This document shows, piece by piece, positions 1 through 2,991 of a stretch of DNA of 5,338 bases (positions are counted from its first letter, which is position 1; each line of letters starts with the position of its first letter). This stretch comes from J054 sp051008735 (GTDB taxonomy: Bacteria; Pseudomonadota; Gammaproteobacteria; Steroidobacterales; GCA-2729495). The position numbers and the translations under genes are program-made. The notes under the pieces are model-generated. The model was not told the origin of the DNA and made no database searches. It saw only the letters and a list, made by a program, of their open reading frames with translations. The stretch is taken from positions 1-5,338 of the forward strand of contig JBPCXH010000009.1 in NCBI GenBank assembly GCA_051008735.1. Reading direction: 5' to 3'.

Positions 1-146
1 GCATTAATAAAGAGCGTGCCCAGAAAACCGAAAACTGAAATCAGGGGAACAGACCCAATCGCACCCGTTTCACCCGCCAACTCGCCCGCCACCGCCGCCA
101 GCAAAATGGCAATAAGAATCTGCCAGTGCAGCGCAAGTTTCAGCAT
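1..146 (-). CDS. Dicarboxylate/amino acid:cation symporter (DAACS family), N-terminal fragment
   Basis: Only the first 48 codons are in the window; the gene runs off the left edge. The start ATG lies at 146-144 with a good Shine-Dalgarno (AGGGGG, 158-153) six bases upstream. The translation begins MLKLALHWQILIAILLAAVA, then a short polar loop (GELAGETGAIGS) and VPLISVFGFLGTLFIN. A short cytoplasmic start, a first hydrophobic helix at about residues 8-21, and then a phrase of the form F-x-G-T-L-F-x-N at about 39-48 are typical of the Na+/H+-dicarboxylate and glutamate symporters (GltP, DctA, GltT relatives), inner-membrane secondary transporters. The substrate cannot be told from this part, so no gene symbol is given. 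The start is 27 bp past the ppiD stop and I see no terminator between them, so read-through from ppiD is likely. The family call rests on a short stretch from memory and is fairly, not fully, secure. Confidence 0.72.
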   Translation of the reverse strand, partial: MLKLALHWQILIAILLAAVAGELAGETGAIGSVPLISVFGFLGTLFIN

Positions 147-152
147 GAAACG

Positions 153-158
153 CCCCCT
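153..158 (-). promoter_or_regulatory. Ribosome binding site of the symporter gene
   Basis: AGGGGG on the minus strand, six bases (CGTTTC) before the ATG at 146. It is the main support, besides the protein sequence, for choosing this start. It sits inside the 27-bp gap after ppiD, so the gene can be translated independently even if co-transcribed with ppiD. Confidence 0.6.
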
Positions 159-173
159 GAGAGCACCGGCACG

Positions 174-2087
174 CTAAGGATTCTCTTCCGGATTTATCGT
201 GTTCGGAGACACTTGGACATCAGCCTGGGCCCGCAAATCCAGAATCATTGCACCCAGGGCGTAATTCCCCACCTGCTGAGCCAGCGTGCCTTTTCTCTGG
301 TCGCGTTCGGCTCTTGGAATCGACTCTGGCCGTCCAGCCTGGACTTCTTCCAATGCAAATACCGTGTATGAGCCGTCCCCCGAAGCGAATCCGCTGACAG
401 TCGCCACACCATTCACCGGCGGCCTGGCCCGGAAAATTTCCGCGACAACATCCGGGGGCAAAACATCCGAGCCGCGCGCCAGCGTCAAAGGTTCGCCCAC
501 TTGCGTACCGACTTCATCAGCTGCGGCAGCCAAATCTTCACCGGCCTGGGCCCGCTCAAGCAGATCTTCGCCCCGCTGGCGAGCCACTGATGCGGCTGCC
601 TGCAGACGCAGCTCCTGCTCTATCTCTGCCTTGACCTCATCAAAGGCCTTCAAAACAGGCTCGCGATACTCGGCTACGCGAATCACGATGGCCTGCCCGT
701 CGCCCAGCTCGATGAGCGCACTATTCTCTCCATCTTCCAACACGGCAACACTAAAGGCTGCCTCTATCAACGCCTGATTAAAACCGAAGGGAGCCCCGCC
801 GGCCCGGGTGATTAGCTCAGCGCGCTGAATCGCAAGCCCGGTTCCCTGGGCTGCTGACTCAAGACCTCCCGGGCTTTCCAGGGCCAGGTCGTCCAGCCGC
901 TCCGCCAGCTCGTAATAGCCGTCTTCGGCTTCACGGCTCTGAAGCTCCTCGCGCAACTCTGCCTTAACCTCTTCGAAGGGCTGCTGCGAACCCTCGCGAA
1001 CCTCTAGCACCTGAATCAGGTGGATCCCGAACTGGGTCCGAACCGGGGCAGATACCTGATTAATCTGCAGTGCGTAGACAGCGTCTTCGAATTCCGGCAC
1101 GAATACGCCACGACCCGCCCAGCCCAGATCGCCGCCGTCGGCCGCCGAGCCTGTGTCGTCGGAGTAGGTGGCCGCGAGTTCCGCAAATGTTTCGCCCGCC
1201 TCCAGTCGACCCTGAATTTCAGCAGCCAGTGTGTCCGCAGCAGCAGCATCACGCTCTTCGGATTCAGCGATCAGGATATGCCGTGCCCGCCGTTCTTCTT
1301 CCGTACGATACCGACCGAGGTTAGACTCGTAGTAGGCACGCAACTCGTCTTCGCCCACTGCAACTGAGGCAGCAAACTCAGCCAACTGCACCTCAATGTA
1401 TTCGAGCGCCACGCTCTCCTCGGTCTGAAAGCGGGATGGCGTGTTCTCATAGAAACTCCGGACTTCCGTTTCTGCGACCTCAATCTCGTCAAGCAAACTG
1501 ACCGGATCCAGACGCGCAACCTTAGCCACTCGGTTTTCCAGTTGCAGCTCTATAAAGCGGCGGTACTCTGCCGGCGTATAGAAGGCACTGGCGATAATAC
1601 CGGCCTGAATCTGGCCGATCTCCAATGCGTTACGCTGATCTTCCTCATAAGCCTCAGGACTGACAGCCTGACTGGCGAGAATCGCCGTATAGCTTTGTGG
1701 CGAAAATTCGCCGTCAACCTTGAACGCTTCCTGCGAGCGAATGTATTGCGCCAGGCGATTATCGTCCATGCGATAGCCGCGTTCGCGGGCATATTGAGAT
1801 ACCACGCGATTCTGAACCAGGCTTTCCAGCACATTGGTCCGGATCTGCTGCTGCAAGACCTCGGGTAATTCGCCCTGGAATGCCTGCTGCTGCCTCAGCA
1901 ACTGATTTTGATAAAGCTCCTGAAAGCGCGTCATGGAGATATCTTCCCCATTGACCGTGGCAGCCGAATTGAGGGCGCTGACGTCAGTCGACATGTTGCC
2001 GAACGAAATAACCAGCGCTACGGCAATCAGCCCGAGCAAAAGGAAAGCCACCCAGCCTGAAAGCCGGTCTCTGATGGTCTGCAGCAT
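174..2087 (-). CDS. ppiD: Periplasmic folding chaperone / peptidyl-prolyl isomerase PpiD
   Basis: A 637-residue protein, close to the usual PpiD length (E. coli about 620). Residues 1-11 are a short cytoplasmic start, 12-30 form one hydrophobic anchor (WVAFLLLGLIAVALVISFG), and the rest should be periplasmic. Residues about 34-190 match the SurA/PpiD-type N-terminal chaperone region (VNGEDISMTRF, helix-rich). A parvulin (PpiC-type) domain spans about 264-362, with RHILI at 269-273, GGDLGW at 318-323 and FGIHLI at 353-358. The C-terminal 270 residues contain two weaker copies of the parvulin C-terminal half. The known family role is to assist proteins emerging from the SecYEG translocon. Unlike E. 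coli PpiD, whose parvulin domain is reported inactive, both characteristic histidines (H270, H356) are present here. The start ATG at 2087 has only a modest GGGG five bases upstream, but it places the membrane anchor exactly as in the family. It lies downstream of hupB and the tRNA pair, behind a strong terminator, so it probably has its own promoter. Confidence 0.95.
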   Translation of the reverse strand: MLQTIRDRLSGWVAFLLLGLIAVALVISFGNMSTDVSALNSAATVNGEDISMTRFQELYQNQLLRQQQAFQGELPEVLQQQIRTNVLESLVQNRVVSQYARERGYRMDDNRLAQYIRSQEAFKVDGEFSPQSYTAILASQAVSPEAYEEDQRNALEIGQIQAGIIASAFYTPAEYRRFIELQLENRVAKVARLDPVSLLDEIEVAETEVRSFYENTPSRFQTEESVALEYIEVQLAEFAASVAVGEDELRAYYESNLGRYRTEEERRARHILIAESEERDAAAADTLAAEIQGRLEAGETFAELAATYSDDTGSAADGGDLGWAGRGVFVPEFEDAVYALQINQVSAPVRTQFGIHLIQVLEVREGSQQPFEEVKAELREELQSREAEDGYYELAERLDDLALESPGGLESAAQGTGLAIQRAELITRAGGAPFGFNQALIEAAFSVAVLEDGENSALIELGDGQAIVIRVAEYREPVLKAFDEVKAEIEQELRLQAAASVARQRGEDLLERAQAGEDLAAAADEVGTQVGEPLTLARGSDVLPPDVVAEIFRARPPVNGVATVSGFASGDGSYTVFALEEVQAGRPESIPRAERDQRKGTLAQQVGNYALGAMILDLRAQADVQVSPNTINPEENP

Positions 2088-2110
2088 AACTACCCCGTCA
2101 AATGCCCGAT

Positions 2111-2152
2111 GCCCTGACCCTGGCCAGGTGGACCGTGAATAAACATCAGGGC
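2111..2152 (-). repeat. Inverted repeat in the ppiD leader
   Basis: GCCCTGA (2111-2117) and TCAGGGC (2146-2152) are perfect 7-bp inverted copies separated by 28 bases. Between them lies a 10-bp palindrome, CCTGGCCAGG (2119-2128). In a ppiD mRNA starting near 2154 this would form a hairpin at the very 5' end, or it could be a protein-binding site. No U-run follows, so it is not a terminator. The repeat is seen directly; any role is inference. Confidence 0.35.
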
Positions 2153-2160
2153 GGCGCTAT

Positions 2161-2166
2161 TTTATA
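2161..2166 (-). promoter_or_regulatory. Candidate -10 element for ppiD
   Basis: TATAAA on the minus strand is the only good -10-like hexamer in the 90 bp between the tRNA terminator and ppiD. It is bracketed by a GC-rich 5-bp inverted repeat (GGCGC 2153-2157, GCGCC 2168-2172). A start would fall near 2154, giving a leader of about 66 nt. There is no recognisable -35: the position 17 bp upstream lies in the terminator stem and reads CGCCAT. It could need an activator or an alternative sigma factor, or not be a promoter. In E. coli ppiD has been linked to the Cpx and heat-shock responses; I see no clear site for either here. Confidence 0.27.
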
Positions 2167-2177
2167 CGCGCCCGGAT

Positions 2178-2206
2178 AAAAAAATGGCGCCGCATTGCGG
2201 CGCCAT
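2178..2206 (-). terminator. Rho-independent terminator after the tRNA pair
   Basis: A perfect 10-bp stem (2184-2193 against 2197-2206, GGCGCCGC core) with a 3-base loop is followed on the minus strand by seven T residues (2184-2178, the first shared with the stem). It starts 8 bases beyond the CCA end of tRNA-Asp, so it should end the tRNA transcript, and any hupB read-through, before ppiD. Confidence 0.93.
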
Positions 2207-2214
2207 GAATGTAG

Positions 2215-2291
2215 TGGCGGAGTGGACGGGACTCGAACCCGCGACCCCCGGCGTGACAGGCCGGTATTCTAACCAGCTGAACTACCACTCC
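2215..2291 (-). tRNA. tRNA-Asp (anticodon GUC)
   Basis: A 77-nt tRNA with encoded CCA (2217-2215) and discriminator G (2218). The acceptor stem GGAGTGG (2291-2285) pairs fully with CCACTCC (2225-2219). The anticodon stem CCGGC/GCCGG encloses the loop CTGTCAC with anticodon GTC at 2257-2255. The T arm carries GGTTCGAGTCC. Sequence and length closely match the E. coli aspartate tRNA. It lies 10 bp after tRNA-Val (spacer GAACTTCTGC), so the two are almost certainly cut from one precursor. Confidence 0.97.
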
Positions 2292-2301
2292 GCAGAAGTT
2301 C

Positions 2302-2377
2302 TGGTGGGTGCTGAGGGGATCGAACCCCCGACCTTCGCCGTGTAAAGGCGACGCTCTTCCAGCTGAGCTAAGCACCC
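2302..2377 (-). tRNA. tRNA-Val (anticodon UAC)
   Basis: A 76-nt tRNA with encoded CCA (2304-2302) and discriminator A (2305). The acceptor stem GGGTGCT (2377-2371) pairs with AGCACCC (2312-2306). The anticodon stem TCGCC/GGCGA encloses loop TTTACAC with anticodon TAC at 2344-2342. The T arm has GGTTCGATCCC. It is the first gene of the tRNA pair and reads GTA/GTG-type valine codons. Confidence 0.97.
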
Positions 2378-2487
2378 TCTTGGAGCGCCGTGTCTTATAC
2401 AGGAAGAACGGCCGGGAAGCGACGAAGGTTTCTCGCCCGATTCCACAGACCCACATCACACCGCTTGCCGCGATGCGAAAAGGCGCG
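2378..2487 (-). other. hupB to tRNA-Val spacer
   Basis: This 110-bp spacer holds the candidate tRNA -10 element and nothing else I can identify. No stem followed by a T-run lies after the hupB stop, so the hupB transcript may extend into the tRNA pair and end at the terminator at 2206-2178. Such an mRNA would be trimmed by tRNA-processing RNases, giving a hupB 3' end set by RNase P cleavage at 2377. Confidence 0.5.
2394..2399 (-). promoter_or_regulatory. Candidate -10 element of the tRNA-Val/tRNA-Asp transcript
   Basis: TATAAG on the minus strand ends 16 bases before the mature 5' end of tRNA-Val, which would place the start near 2387 with a leader of about 9-10 nt, followed by a GC-rich stretch (GGCGCTCC) of the type found at stringently controlled stable-RNA promoters. 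The same hexamer is used at the hupB promoter. The -35 position (TCGCTT) is poor, so this is tentative; the tRNAs could also be made by read-through from hupB. Confidence 0.35.
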
Positions 2488-2760
2488 CTAGTTTACGGCA
2501 TCCTTCAGGGCTTTGCCAGCCTTGAAGCCCGGTACCTTGCTTGCCTTGATCTGAATAGTTTCTCCGGTACGAGGGTTACGGCCCTGGCGTGCAGCACGCT
2601 TCTTGACCGAAAAAGTACCGAAGCCAACCAGAGATACCTGGTCGCCTTTTTTCAAGGCTGTGGTTACAGCCTTAATAACTTCGTCTAGAGCTCGCGTTGC
2701 GTCAGCTTTGGACAAGCCAGCACTGTCAGCAACAGTTTCAATTAGATCACCCTTGTTCAT
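2488..2760 (-). CDS. hupB: DNA-binding protein HU-beta
   Basis: A 90-residue protein, exactly the usual HU length, matching E. coli HU-beta across its whole length, including the MNK start and the ending AGKALKDAVN. Residues 1-40 are the helical dimerisation part, GFGTF at 46-50 begins the sheet, and the DNA-binding beta arm spans about 53-76. That arm includes R55, R58 and R61-N62-P63, the proline that wedges into bent DNA. HU dimers bend and compact DNA without sequence specificity in the nucleoid. The start is fixed by GAAGG at 2772-2768, seven bases upstream. hupB follows lon by 231 bp with its own strong promoter and a long leader, and precedes the tRNA pair. A single HU gene in the window leaves open whether an alpha partner exists elsewhere. 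Confidence 0.97.
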   Translation of the reverse strand: MNKGDLIETVADSAGLSKADATRALDEVIKAVTTALKKGDQVSLVGFGTFSVKKRAARQGRNPRTGETIQIKASKVPGFKAGKALKDAVN

Positions 2761-2767
2761 TAATTTA

Positions 2768-2772
2768 CCTTC
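2768..2772 (-). promoter_or_regulatory. hupB ribosome binding site
   Basis: GAAGG lies 7 bases before the hupB ATG. It begins immediately after the stop codon of the candidate upstream ORF (TGA 2776-2774), so ribosomes ending there would cover or stay near this site. Confidence 0.75.
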
Positions 2773-2773
2773 A

Positions 2774-2800
2774 TCAGAAAGTTAAATACCCCGCGTCCAT
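2774..2800 (-). CDS. Candidate 8-codon upstream ORF in the hupB leader (MDAGYLTF)
   Basis: ATG at 2800-2798 is preceded by GGAGG (2809-2805) within a G-rich run, with a four-base gap, a stronger Shine-Dalgarno match than that of hupB itself. The frame reads MDAGYLTF and stops at TGA 2776-2774. That stop overlaps a second ATG (TGATG) opening a 4-codon frame MKVN whose TAA overlaps the hupB start (TAATG). This chain of stop-start overlaps could couple translation into hupB. The peptide resembles no leader peptide I know and has no run of one amino acid. It may also be chance, with the G-rich run serving as a ribosome standby site or hairpin arm. All of this is seen in sequence; translation is inferred. 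Confidence 0.3.
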   Translation of the reverse strand: MDAGYLTF

Positions 2801-2818
2801 ATGCCCTCCCCCAAAGAG

Positions 2819-2905
2819 GAGACACAAGACGATCCCGAATCACTATTCGATGCTTGACACTCTTCGCCTAGACAAAAAAGCCGCGACGGTTGGATCGTAA
2901 GTCTC
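2819..2905 (-). promoter_or_regulatory. Structured region of the hupB 5' leader
   Basis: Two nested pairs of arms close this region: GAGAC/GTCTC (2901-2905 with 2819-2823) and ACGATCC/GGATCGT (2892-2898 with 2829-2835), with a 2-by-5 internal loop. Inside lie a 5-bp hairpin CGAAT-AGTG-ATTCG (2849-2836) and a small CCG-TCG-CGG stem (2889-2881) followed by six T (2879-2874), a weak terminator-like element. The region lies wholly within the predicted transcript from the promoter at 2972-2944. I recognise no known riboswitch class. It could be a folding leader that controls hupB mRNA stability or translation, or a fortuitous set of repeats. Confidence 0.4.
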
Positions 2906-2943
2906 AGAGCGTTGCCAGAAGCGAAACAGCGAATACGCGAGTT

Positions 2944-2972
2944 CTTATACAAGCGGCACTAGGCACTGTCAA
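2944..2972 (-). promoter_or_regulatory. Sigma70 promoter of hupB
   Basis: A consensus -35 TTGACA (2972-2967), a 17-bp spacer (2966-2950) and a -10 TATAAG (2949-2944) predict a start near 2937. It begins only 19 bp after the lon stop and faces hupB, giving a leader of about 175 nt. No other gene start lies between, so hupB is the target. The near-perfect match suggests strong expression, as expected for an abundant nucleoid protein. Confidence 0.82.
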
Positions 2973-2991
2973 CAAAGGTCTGCATGGGGTT

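Noticed and set aside
286..777. A 163-codon plus-strand frame opposite ppiD
   Set aside because: Its Ser/Ala/Thr-rich composition is typical of a shadow of an Ala/Glu-rich gene; it has no ribosome binding site or family resemblance.
2119..2128. CCTGGCCAGG palindrome as a regulator operator
   Set aside because: A lone 10-bp GC-rich palindrome is weak evidence and matches no regulator site that I recognise; noted only as part of the ppiD leader repeat.
2215..2377. tRNA 3' ends as attachment site of an integrated element
   Set aside because: The terminator and ppiD follow immediately, with no integrase and no duplicated tRNA end in the window.
2157..2459. A 100-codon minus-strand frame through both tRNAs
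   Set aside because: It translates the tRNA genes themselves; peptides such as VVQLVRIPACHAGGRGFESR are a well-known false prediction from tRNA sequence.
2308..2688. A 126-codon plus-strand frame across tRNA-Val and into hupB
   Set aside because: It is antisense to a tRNA and to most of hupB; no support as a gene.
2854..2882. TTGACA on the plus strand within the hupB leader as an antisense promoter
   Set aside because: The position 17 bp downstream reads AAAGCC and neighbouring spacings are no better, so there is no -10 partner.
2874..2889. CCG-TCG-CGG stem plus six U as a true lon terminator
   Set aside because: The stem is only 3 bp with a 3-base loop and lies past the hupB promoter; kept only as a weak element within the leader.
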